Made by a program: the position numbers and the translations under genes
Shown: in pieces, positions 1 to 12,600 of the stretch
Layout: each line of letters opens with the position of its first letter
Position numbering within the stretch: the stretch's first letter is position 1
DNA from: Sipunculus nudus
Taxonomy: Eukaryota > Annelida > Sipuncula > Golfingiida > Sipunculidae
DNA: 64,000 nucleotides
Assembly: GCA_026874595.1 (NCBI GenBank)
Contig: CM049317.1
Coordinates: 60,114,618 to 60,178,617, forward strand
Reading direction: 5' to 3'
The notes under the pieces: model-generated
The model's input: the letters and a program-made list of their open reading frames with translations, nothing else
Database searches by the model: none
Told to the model about the DNA's origin: nothing

Positions 1-2240
1 ACTGTCAGAGCAGGTGTCTGTGACATGTGGAACAGAATGACTGTTAGAGAAGGTGTCCATGACAGATCGAACCGAATGACTGTTAGAGAAGGTGTCCATG
101 ACAGATGGAACATATTGATTATCAGAGCAGGTGTCCATGACAGATGGAACAGAATGACTGATAGAGCAGGTGTCCATGACAGATGGAACTGAATGACTGT
201 TAGAGCAGGTGTCCATGACAGATGGAACAGAATGACTGTCAGAGCAGGTGTCCATTACAGATGGAACAGAATGACTGTTAAAGCAGGTGTCCATGACAGA
301 TCAAACAGTATGACTATTAGAGCAGGTGTCCATGACAGATCAAGCAGAATGACTGTTAAAGCAGGTATCCATGACAGATCGAACAGAATGACTGTCAGAG
401 CAGGTGTCCATGACAGATAGAACCAAATAACTGTTAGAGCAGGTGTCCATGACAGATGGAACAGAATGACTGATAGAGCAGGTGTCCATGACAGATGGAA
501 CTGAATGACTGTTAGAGCAGGTGTCCATGACAGATGGAGTAGAATGACTGTTAGAGCAGGTGTTCATGACATACAGATGGAACAGAATGACTGTTAGAGC
601 AGGTGTCCATGACAGATGGAACAGAATGACTGATAGAGCAGGTGTCTATGACATGTGGAACAGAATGACTGTTAGAGAAGGTGTCCATGACAGATGGAAC
701 AGAATGACTGATAGAGCAGGTGTCCATGACAGATGGAACTGAATGACTGTTAGAGCAGGTGTCCATGACAGATGGAACAGAATGACTGTTAGAGCAGGTG
801 TTCATGACATACAGATGGAACAGAATGACTGTCAGAGCAGGTGTCCATGACAGATAGAACCAAATAACTGTTAGAGCAGGTGTCGATGACAGATGGAACA
901 GAATGACTGATAGAGCAGGTGTCCATGACAGATGGAACTGAATGACTGTTAGAGCAGGTGTCCATGACAGATGGAGTAGAATGACTGTTAGAGCAGGTGT
1001 TCATGACATACAGATGGAACAGAATGACTGTTAGAGCAGGTGTCCATGACAGATTGAATAGAATTACTGTTAGAGCAGGTGTCCATGACATACAGATGGA
1101 ACAGAATGACTGTTAGAGCAGTTGTCAATTACAGATGGAACAGAATGTCTGTCAGTGCAGTTGTCCTTGACAGATGGAACAGAATGTCTGTCAGAGCAGG
1201 TGTCCATGACAGATGGAACAAAATGACTGTCAGAGCAGGTGTCCATGACAGATGGAACAACATGTCTGTCAGTGCAGGTGTCCAGGACAGATGGAACAAA
1301 ATGACTGTCAGAGCAGGTGTCCATGACAGATGGAACAAAATGACTGTCAGAGCAGGTGTCCATGACAGATGGAACAAAATGTCTGTCAGAGCAGGTGTCC
1401 ATGACAGATGGAACAAAATGACTGTCAGAGCAGGTGTCCATGACAGATGGAACAAAATGACTGTCAGAGCAGGTGTCCATGACAGATGGAACAAAATGTC
1501 TGTCAGTGCAGGTGTCCATGACAGATGGAACAAAATGACTGTCAGAGCAGGTGTCCATGACAGATGGAACAAAATGACTGTCAGAGCAGGTGTCCATGAC
1601 AGATGGAACAAAATGACTGTCAGAGCAGGTGTCCATGACAGATGGAACATAATGACTGTCAGAGCAGGTGTCCATGACAGATGGAACAAAATGTCTGTCA
1701 GTGCAAGTGTCCATGACAGATGGAACAAAATGTCTGTCAGAGCAGGTGTCCATGACAGATGGAAAAAAATGACTGTCAGAGCAGATGTCCATGACAGATG
1801 GAACAAAATGACTGTCAGAGCAGGTGTCCATGACAGATGGAACAAAATGTCTGTCAGTGCAGGTGTCCATGACAGATGGAACAAAATGTCTGTCAGAGCA
1901 GGTGTCCATGACAGATGGAACAAAATGACTGTCAGGGCAGGTGTCCATGACAGATGGAACAAAATGACTGTCAGAGCAGGTGTCCATGCTAGATGGAACA
2001 AAATGACTGTCAGAGCAGGTGTCCATGACAAATGGAACTGAATGACTGATAGAGCAGGTGTCCATGACAGATGGAACAAAATGTCTGTCAGAGCAGGTGT
2101 CCATGACAGATGGAACAAAGTGACTGTCAGAGCAGGTGTCCATGACAGATGGAACAAAATGACTGTTAGAGCAGGTGTAAGTGACAGATGGAACAGGGTG
2201 AATTCCTGAGCAGGTCACAGTGACAGATGGAACACAAAAA
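1..2240. repeat. 39-bp minisatellite (about 57 units), starts before the window
   Basis: A tandem array with a 39-bp unit containing AGAGCAGGTGTCCATGACAG. Two zones are visible. The left zone (1 to about 1130) is heterogeneous. The right zone (about 1180-2160) is nearly uniform, with units differing mainly at ACTGTC versus TCTGTC and AGAG versus AGTG. Four units (near 571, 811, 1008 and 1093) carry a 4-bp insertion that shifts the frame. Because 39 is divisible by 3, long open frames appear on both strands; these are repeat artefacts. The array lies upstream of the first visible MOCOS exon, so it is probably intronic. Confidence 0.95.
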
Positions 2241-3688
2241 ATTCCATTGAATGTGTTTGCAACAGTATTATATATTTAATAGCAGGCTCATTTCCATGGC
2301 AGACAGCTGAAAACAATACAGATTGTTAGTTATGAATGATAAATCATGCACAGATTTTTGTATTTATTCACAATGCTCAGTCAGTGATGTATTCACATTT
2401 ATAGAATTCACAGTTACCAATGCTGGTTTTATGAAATTAAATGATTATCCAAGTTGCTTCAGTATTGTCAAAATTTCTTTTTTTCCTTATAAATTCAAGA
2501 CATATGTTTACAACACACAGGTTTACAATTCCTGCAGGTCATCTCAACACGTGTTGGAAGCATATATCCCAGAAGGCATTGCTTCAGACAGAAAAGTGGT
2601 AATTGGTCTTCTGGGCGTGATGAACATTACCGCAATAAACTTTCCAGATGGCTGTTCATGTCACAAGTGTCAGTCCGTGATGATCCCCCAAATACCTGGT
2701 GTTACCTTGGACAAAACACATGGACACACCGACCTCACAACAAATCTAAGCCAAAAACTTCCATTTATTTAAGAAATAATTACCTGTTGAAAAATTTTAG
2801 TTGGCTTCATTTTTGCAAAGTTAAAATTTCAAGATTTCAAGTTAAGATTTTCACTTTTTCACAAGGGTTAACATTTTGTGGAGTCACCATTTAAAGACCT
2901 CGAATATTACCATTATTATATAAAATAATGTGTGCTTAATCTTAAAGATTGCATGTACATGTATACTTGAGGGAACATTGAGTGGAAATTATTGTTCATT
3001 CATGGCAGATAGCTCTGATATCATTTATAATATATATATAGCAATATTTGAACATACAAGGTCTATTATTTTTCATAACATTTATCTTTTACCTTTCAAA
3101 TTACCTTTGATGATGAGACCTCATATTCATTGTTTTATTTTTGCGATGATTTCCTTTTGTGAATATCGCAAATTTGATACCCCCTCAAACAAAAAGGTAA
3201 TCACAGTATGTGTGTGCAGTACTATATTATAATTATAAGAAAGAAACTTCAACACTCAACACGCAAATACAGAGGACATGTATTTTTAAGGGCTTTGACT
3301 ATTGCCAGATGCCTCTAGTTTTGCACATGATGGTGCAAGGAATATATGTGTTTAATTTTATTTCATGAAGTCATATGCCTAAATACTGTATTGCAATACT
3401 AAACAGGTGATAATTTGTTAATCAATGCCAGTTTTAAAGTACATATTTTGTGATGTTTGTCACAGCTGTCCAATAAATAAAAGTGTCTTGCGACACTCAT
3501 GCAGTGGCATTTCCATCATCTCAGCATCCATTCTTTCAGTAAATGGCTAGGAGATGGCCTAAAGGTGTCACTTTCAATTGAAATTGGATGAAGGTGATCT
3601 TAAGTTGATTAATGCTGAAAGGGTTTAAATGTTTTAATCTTGCCTGTTGTTTTCTCAGATAAACAACAAAATTTCTCATTTATTTCAG
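2241..3688. other. Presumed MOCOS intron, no gene seen
   Basis: AT-rich sequence between the minisatellite and the first readable MOCOS exon. The open frames here (for example 2323-2772) show no domain, no repeat and no match to the MOCOS residues expected just before the exon at 3689. The earlier aminotransferase exons must lie upstream of the window. Confidence 0.6.
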
Positions 3689-6600
3689 GTTCAATACATA
3701 GTATCAGTCTACACACATTCAGCTTGGCACAGTGGACATACAAGTGCCTCTCCTCCCTAACCCATGGTAACGGCCAGCCGGTGGTGAAGCTGTATCATGA
3801 TTCTGCATTCACAGATCAGTCCACGCAGGGCCCGGTAGTGAACTTCAACGTACTCAATCCTGATGGCACTTACATCGGCTACGCCCAGGTAATATCTGAG
3901 CTGTAATGATATGTTATATCACAATATTGAACATATTACACTAGCCATGTTGAGAATACATCGCTGCGGTCTTCCATTATGTTGCATTCATATTGTGGTA
4001 AACAGCCCATAATCTTAACATTTAGTGCCATTTCAGCCCTCTGACAGAAAGTCTACGACCAGTAAACTGGCTGTCAGAGTGTTGTTACACCCTTCAACGA
4101 GGAATGCATTTTAGGGTCTATAAATATTCATGGCTGACATGGGTTACTGGACATATCCAACTTGCATGCGATACAGGTGTTTCAGATAGAGTTTTCATTT
4201 TTGGTTGTGAGTTCACATGTATTCTTGTGTTTTAATTCATCATTCTTAGCCATATGTTAAGATTATGGGCTGTTTACTACGATATTAATTCAGCATGATG
4301 GAAGACCTCTGCAGTGCATTCCTTTGTGTTACTTGTAGCACGACTCAAGTTAAGCTTACCAGCCCAACATAAGAGCTTACTGAATCATATACTCATGGCT
4401 ACTTAACATTTGGCTACAGATGATGAATTAACACAAAAGCTAGAATACATGTGAACTCACAAACCAAGCTGATACTCCACCTATATGGTAATAAGTCATT
4501 TACTGTGTCACATAGAAGTTGGCTGTATCCAGTTACCACGGGAGTCATGCTTGTAGTCATGTGATCAGAAATTCAACAAACATGCACAAGGAATTACCAA
4601 TATGCTGAGTTAAAATGCAATTTTCTTGCTCATGCTTGGTGTTGTTAGAAAGTATACTAAAAAAGCTAATGATTGGTTTGGTTTATGTCAAGTGAAAGTG
4701 TACTTGTTTGACATGAGGTGTTGTCGGAAATGATGAAAATTTTTGCTTGTTATTGTTGTAATCATATGTGTCATAAGGCATCATCTGGTTTCTGTGGTAA
4801 CAATGGCAGATGTTAGCAGATTAAAAATTTTTACTGATAATTGAACGCTTGTTTACGGTCATTCTTGAAGGTCCAGGTAATGGACAGTTTTAATGTTGTT
4901 TGCCATTTATTATTTTTTTTCCTACTTAATATGACTTCTTTACATGTGCATACCTAGCTGTTTGTGGTTGATTATTTTAAGATAATATACCCAGTAAATT
5001 TATTCAGAAGAAAACTACCAGTCATTGTTGTAATAGATCAATTGCCACAACAATAATATTTATTAACCGAGTGATACTCTCAGTCTGGCCATTCTCTTTT
5101 GGCAGTCACCATCACCCATTGACACCTAAAGTCTCCACCAGAGGTCTCTGTTGGTTTTGCCCCGTCTTTCTTTTTGAAGCTTAGCTGTAATTTGGGTAAT
5201 TTAACACTTCATATGTTCAGATGGCAAAGTTTGTAAGGGGTGTGGAATGTCTCATTTCGCAAATTAAGATGAAACAAACATATTCCAAATCTCACTATTT
5301 TATCACATTACATAATTGGTTATGAAAAAATATAAATATGGATTTTACATAAAATGAGTCCAATATCTGGAGGAAAAACATTTTTTCTATAAATTTTTCC
5401 ACTAAAACATGAGGTTGTGGGATTTGTTCAAAAACTGTTGGCACACCTATGAGCACTGTCAACTCGGCAGTGATGTCACACACTTGGAAATCCCCTGTGA
5501 CTAAAAATACTAGATCTCAGTAAAAGCACAGTATTTCTGCCACTGTCAGTCCCAAATTTTCAGCAGAGAATAAAAACAACATGCATTACTAGATCTAAGT
5601 TGTTGATAAAATTCAGTCCATGATGTCACATGTGTACCAGCCAATCAAATCAGGGCAAAGTCTGGGATCTGGATGAAATCATCCACTCACACAACAAACA
5701 CATGTGGAATAGGTTTACTAAACCTTCAATGCAAATTAAACTTTCATGAATACCCCTTGAAGAAGCAGAGAATAAAAACCCTCACTATATACTCTGTTCT
5801 AGCACCCTGTGTCCACGCTTTTTTTTTAGAGAAATTTCTGAAAAGATTATATTTTTCTGTGATTTCTAGATACCTGGACATGAAAGTGATGTTCTAATAG
5901 TAATATATAGAATTGTTAAATAAATCTCCAGTTTATGTTTTACAATTTTTTAGAATCTTTCTCATGAATTCACAGATCAGATGTGTTGATCCCTTCATGA
6001 GTAGTCATCACTGTTTTAGTTGGTCATATTTTTTCAGAATGTTTACATGACAACATCCAATCAGCATCTCTCCACTGAGGCTGCTTTTGCATGTGACCAA
6101 TGACCTTGATTACCATAAGTGGGGCTCATATGTTGTAATATGTAGGCTGATTTCTCAATCATATTTTAATATAATTCTGTTTCTTAAACATTGTGTAAGG
6201 GCGGGGTTTACTTCCCTAGTAGAACATTAGTTCAATTAATCTTCTACCTTGTAGTATCATTTTCTCCCTTGAAATGTAAATAACGACATTCTTTTAAATA
6301 TGATGGATGGTACTGACTATAAACCACTTCATTAAATATATTGTTCTTTTCTAAAGCATGAGACTTACCAGAATGATTCTTGTTCAGAATTTTAAAGAAT
6401 TATAAAGCCTTTTCAGTATCATAGATGCCTCATAATGCATGTATAAGCCTCCCAAAAAACAGGTATGGTTGTCAGGCACCGAAGCGTCAATTTTAATTAC
6501 CTGCATTGAATATATTTTATTTTTATTTTCATCTTTCAAGGAGATAAAATAATATAATTTTGATAAGTTTTCCTTTTTTTGTCTTGCTTTTACCTGCTTA

Positions 6601-9600
6601 GAAAAAAAATTATTATTATCATGCTTTTCCCTGATCATATATGACATTTTTGTTGAATCACACAAAAAAAGGTAAAAAAAAATATCTGCACTGATTTCTG
6701 AAAAAAAAAGAGACTGAGAACCCTACCTTTTTTTGGGCCTAAAGGGTTCAAATATAAAAAAATAGATTCTGAATTAGAGTGGAAATTGGTACCAAACTTT
6801 GGACAAAAGTACTCGTTGCCATGGTTCTACTGTAAAGATATAACTTGACATCTGTTAACTGATGCAAAATATGTATTCATTTCACCTGGGGATGGCTTAT
6901 CTTTCCATCATTGCAAGAATAGATATAAACAAAGTGGAAATCTATTCCAAAGCATATAAATCTTAAATCTGAGTCACTTCAAAATAAACTGTATTTTATG
7001 TTAATATTAAGTAAAAATTGACTAGCACAGGTTTAAAGCCATATGGTAATGAATAAATATAGTCCAAATAGAAATTTTCATTTTATTCAGATATGCAGTA
7101 CACACAAAAACTCAAGTACCTGACTCTCAGCTTTACTCTGCATGCCTTACTTGTATGGGAAAAAGGTCACGTCACAGCATCTTGAAGGTAAAGGTTGACA
7201 TAGAATGGTTACAGGTATCCATGTTATTTCAGGCTGTCTGCTGACAAATGGTGTTATATGATGTTCAAGTGTCATGTTTTCCTGGTTCTCATCAGGTTGA
7301 TAAACTGGCCCAGGTCTACCACATCCACTTGAGAACTGGATGTTTCTGTAACTTACCCGCCTGCCAGAGACATCTGGCGGTCAGTGATGACACTATCATC
7401 CACAACTTTGAGGTAATTTTGACTCTTGAATAGACTATTGAATTTAACTATTTAAGTGTGGTAGATCAAATGATGACAAATGTTTCACCGCAGGGCTGTA
7501 TGCTTAGTTTATATAGAACACACTTATGTATATCTTATTCATTAACCTAATTTATATATTTTGACAGGTGACTGGGTATGGACACCATCATCAAACCTTG
7601 TACCTATGATGAGAGAATTTCTATATAGCAGGGTCATAAGTAACATAGAAAGTCCAACACCGTACAATAAATAATAGGTTAAAGTGCCTGCCATAGGTGT
7701 TTTCACAAAAGGTTATTTTGGCTGTGAAAATGTCATCAAGTCTGATTTGTGATGCATTTCAGGTTTCACAACTTTATGGAAAACACCTTTGGTAGGCATT
7801 TTTATTCTTTTTTCACTTTTCTTAAAAATAGGCAAGAATACACCCAGTCAGCCACACACAATCTGTTCATTTTGATTATTATTTCCACAAAATTGTGGAA
7901 TTACCTACAGTACATAAATATGTTGTAGAGTAAACCATGCAGAAATCATATACTAGTACATTCGGCAGAAAAGTTAGGCACATACCTGGCTTCAATTTTA
8001 GAGGATGATGCAGTTTATGATGATGTTGCAAACTGTGTTATTGAACTATTCCATTAACATAATCATATAAAATATATGGTTCTTCTATTCTAAATTTCAA
8101 ACAGGACACATATGGGAGAGGTCACTTAGTTTTCTGAAAAGAAATAAGCAATGAAAATTCTTTAAAACTGTTTGGTTTAGATGTAGGTTTTTAGTTTTTT
8201 TTTTATAAAATATACCTATTTGGGCTATTTTGAATATTGTTTAATGTTAAAAAGATCAGAATAAATTTTATGAAAATAGAGTTCTGCCCTTGCTTGTAGT
8301 TTTATGTAGGCCCAAAGCAGAATTAGATAAATTTGTACATGTAAAATGTTTTTTTTTCTTAAATCTTTTTTTGATATTTGAGGGAGAAAAGAATTTAGAA
8401 ACTCTTGTAATTTTAAAAAATCTCCAGAAACATTGATATTCAAGTCACACCTTAAGTTATATGTCAGGACATGTCATGCCAGCTTCCTTTCTGCCTCAGT
8501 CAGCTAAGTGAAAAGTTTTCCTTATTTAAGCAAAAATATGATTGATTTCTCTGGCACTGTACACATAAATCTTGGTCGCAGACCTATTTTTTTCACCCAT
8601 TTATTGTATATTTTCTATAAAATTTCATATGATCAGGGGATACCCACATAATGACAGATTTAGGTTTTTTTATAATAAAAATAATTTAACTAAAATTTTA
8701 TTTTTTTATTTTCTTGGAAAAAATATCCAAGTGGCTGGAGCTCAAATTCAGTAAATTTCTACTGAAAATTAAAAGAAAAATTGCCAGAGGAACCAACATT
8801 TTTTTGCCTTAGTTCTTTTACAGTAGGGGCTTTCAAGCAGGCTTGTTAAGTCAGTATTGATTGCTGTTTCATGCTAATTGTGTCACTGATTTACAGTCCG
8901 GTCACGTGTGTGGAGACGACAAAGACCTGATTGATGGTCATCCTACAGGTTCGGTGAGGGTCTCTTATGGCTACATGTCCACGCACTCTGATGCTCAAGC
9001 CGTGGTGAAGTTCGTAATGGACTCTTTTATGGAGCACCCTGCCGGTGATCTTGCACTATACTCTCAACTACTTCAAGAGACTCTGCCACTCCCATGCCAT
9101 GCCTTGTCAAACTATCATAAAAGAATTGATCAATCAGCCATTATGCTCAGCACTGCCACTCCATGGGACAAATCGGTTTGCTCAGGATCAAGTGATTACG
9201 CCTGTGAAGCATTGCCAATAAAGAGGATATCCAGCAGCGTCGCTGAAAGCGCCACCAAACCTGATATTAACGACAATTGTCAGACAGGGCTGAATTCTGG
9301 GCATTCACAGAGATCCACTCTCCTCTCAGCTGACAAATATAGCATACACTCTGAGCAACCTTCAGAAGATCAAAGACTGAATAATCACTCTGTTACCCAT
9401 GGAAGTCCATTGGAGTTGTCAGGTTGTCTTGGAAATAATCAGGGAAATTCACTGGAAACTAAAGATGGTTTTCATGATACGACAGATCCAGCTATATCTA
9501 ATCTTACCAATAAAGAGGTCGTTTCCACAGAAATTTCCAGCGAACCAAAAGATAGTCACAATCAAGGTGTCGTGGAGATTAAGCACCCAATCTCTCAATG

Positions 9601-12600
9601 TCACGGGAATAATGGTGCCAACTTTGATGGGGAAAACCAGCAAATGCACAGAGGATGTGTTGAAAATATTGTTTCTCAAGAAAAAGAATCAAATCAGCTC
9701 CATCTAAAAGCCATCTGTCTTTACCCAATCAAGTCTTGTGGTGTTTTTAAGGTCAGCTGCATAATTAATACATCTTCTATAATTTACATTCATTCACATA
9801 TTCACATGTATCTACTTGGGATTCAGAACTGTTCTTTGGGATTTTTATTTCTTTTTTTTTGTGGAATTTTTTTGGTATCTTTTTCCCACGATATTAAAAA
9901 TCACACAGTTAGTTTTTACAGATGTTTAAAAAGTCTGTTGTCCCTATGCACAGAGGGAAAAAATTATATTGGCCAACATAACTGTCCAAACTAACAATGG
10001 ATATTTGATAATGCTTCATAAAATGCATAGAAAACTATGTAAACTATTAATTAAACGATTATTTTATAAAATTGTGATAATCATATTTGACTAATTTTTC
10101 AGGCCTGTCCCTGCACGTGTTAATGTTCATGGGCATAGTCAGGAATGATTAATCAATGAAAGTTATAACCCCACAAATAATGTTTCATGTCTAAACCAAA
10201 AAAAAACACAGCATTTTCTGAATCCACAGTATGAGCAGAGCTAAGAATTAGTAGAAATAGAAGGTATAGGTAAAAGTGTAGGTTTATAGTGTGATACCAC
10301 TGGCGATGTCAGTCTCATCCGACTTAAAACTTTGCCTTCCTGGTCTTTCGGGCCTGCATTCTTGTAGCTTTTCTCAGCTCCCTAGGGAGCATACAACCCA
10401 AGCAGCCATATCTGGCACTACAAGGGTATTCATTCTTCATTTGCCTTCCTCCCATGACCAGTACCCATTCAATCCTGGGTCAAGAGAGTGCTACCTTGTG
10501 GTAAAGACTTTGCCCAGGAGTCTTAGCACAGGCTGTTGTCAGAACGGGATCAAACACAAAACCTTGTGATCACAAGCCCAGCACCCTATCCATTGGTAGA
10601 CACTAGTTTAGCAGCTTACTAGTGTCTAGACTGGTACCCACTCTTTTGTATCTCCATTAAAGGAGGTAGAAAAAGCCAGGTCCAATGTATTTCTGGAGAT
10701 AAGCTCATGACAACATATGCCAAGCGGACCTCTCTAAACCACTTCACGTGTTGTGGCTCAACTTTACATACGTTTAAGTTTGCTGCCACATTAAACGCTT
10801 ATATTGTAACTTTTAGACAAAGTTATCAATACGTTTTCCTTTTCTGTTTCATGCAGCGTGTCATCCCGGTCTCACTTGGGTACAACCAGTCTTTGCTTTC
10901 AACTCAGGTCCTATAATAAAGTATGATAAACAAACCATCACTGGCATCAGCTATGAACTTAAGTACGTAGGCCTAAGGCCCTATAAGCATATAATATATA
11001 TACTTTTTTTTATCAAACTTGATTATTGAATATATTTTTGCATAATTTTGATTCTTGAATGACGTATTGGTAAAACTACAAATTTGGCAATAAACAACCT
11101 GTGTCATCCTTGGATTCTGGAGCACGCGACAATGTTTGTTTACATTACTTTTAAGACTCATACACAGACAGGCGGTGGCGCCACCTAAATATATGGTTGG
11201 GTACCAGTCTAGATGCAAATTCACACAAGTAAGCCGCTAAACTAGTGCCCACCCTATCCATTACGCCACAATACCCATAGATAATTGCCTGAGACAATAT
11301 ACATATCAAAAGAACTAGAATAGCTGGGACTTGAAATGGGTAGAAAATTTAGAATTAAGCACTCAAATGGAATAATCTGACTCAGACTTGAGTACTTGTT
11401 ACCATGACAACACTCCACAAGGGAACATATTTGTGAAGTTTAAAAATATCATAAATTGGGAATCCTTTTAGTCCCTTTTTCATATGTGAAAAATGCGACC
11501 CACAGAAGGCAGAATTGCTCCTGTTTAAGCTGGTAATGCATGTCAAACTGTCATGTAAAGCGTTAATTCCAAGACCACCACATATATATAAGCAACAAAC
11601 TAGATTTACAGACATAATTAATACCTGTTTGAAAGACTGCCTAAATATCTCAAAATGCAGTCTCATATGAGTACCTGAGTCCTGATTCTGGACTTTAGTA
11701 CTTGTTTACATTTTCTCAGATTGGAGTAATTATTGAATCCCCAGAGTTGGGGGATACTATGTTTTCATACCAGTCCCGCCGCCACCACAGCAGCCGCATA
11801 TAAATCTTGTTGGTGCGATTACTCAACAAATATTTCAAGGATCTTTACCAAACTTGGTATATGTATAGATATGGGTAAGAGGACGACACCTATTAAAAAT
11901 GAGGTCATGACCTTGACTAGGAGAGTGTCCTTGACCTTGAATAGGTCCAATTTTTGGTAAAATTGTTATGGAGTAGGAAAGGGTGTATATGTGACTTAAC
12001 ACATATTTAAAGGAATATTTCAATATTTCATTAATTAAGATCTAAAATCATTCAGAAACAATAAAGATCAATTAAGGTTTCAGTCTGTTCTGATATTCAG
12101 ACAGAGTCAAAGAATTATTAATGGTTCATCACACAACCAAGTATCTAATGGCAATTCAGTATGTTTGTAGAGCCTAAATGTACTCTCAAAAATTAGCTCT
12201 AAATTGGTTTCTATGATGAGGCAGGCAGATTATGTTTATATGAGTCTGTAAATAGGACTTGTAGGTCAGTCTATAACTGGATGTATGTCAGGTCAGACTT
12301 GGGATTTTCCATAGAACTTTTGTCCAATCAGACCTCACGAAAGTAGAATGTACACTTACAACTCTGATGTAATTGTGACCTACTTTGAGTCATCCAATAA
12401 GGTTTAGCTTTTATGACGAAATGCAGACATATGAATAAGTACGTCTCATATGTCACGTGACAGCTCTGTAACAAAACTATCTGTAGTGCGCACAGAGAGA
12501 GATTCAGGGAGGCTGGGCGGCTCTCTCAGAGAGAGAGACTGTCCCAGATCGCTTGCTATTGAATAAAGGCTTCTGTCATCAAACTGGTCTTAATTGGAAC

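Noticed and set aside
1070-2218. Long ORFs on both strands (up to 382 aa) in the first 2.2 kb
   Set aside because: They follow from a 39-bp (13-codon) tandem repeat that is open in several frames; no start context, no domain, and the frame breaks wherever a 4-bp insertion occurs.
1-2240. CRISPR-like regular repeats
   Set aside because: Units are contiguous with no unique spacers, and the genome is animal.
2323-2772. 149-aa ORF as an upstream MOCOS exon
   Set aside because: No similarity to the residues expected before SIHSISLHTF and no consistent splice phase.
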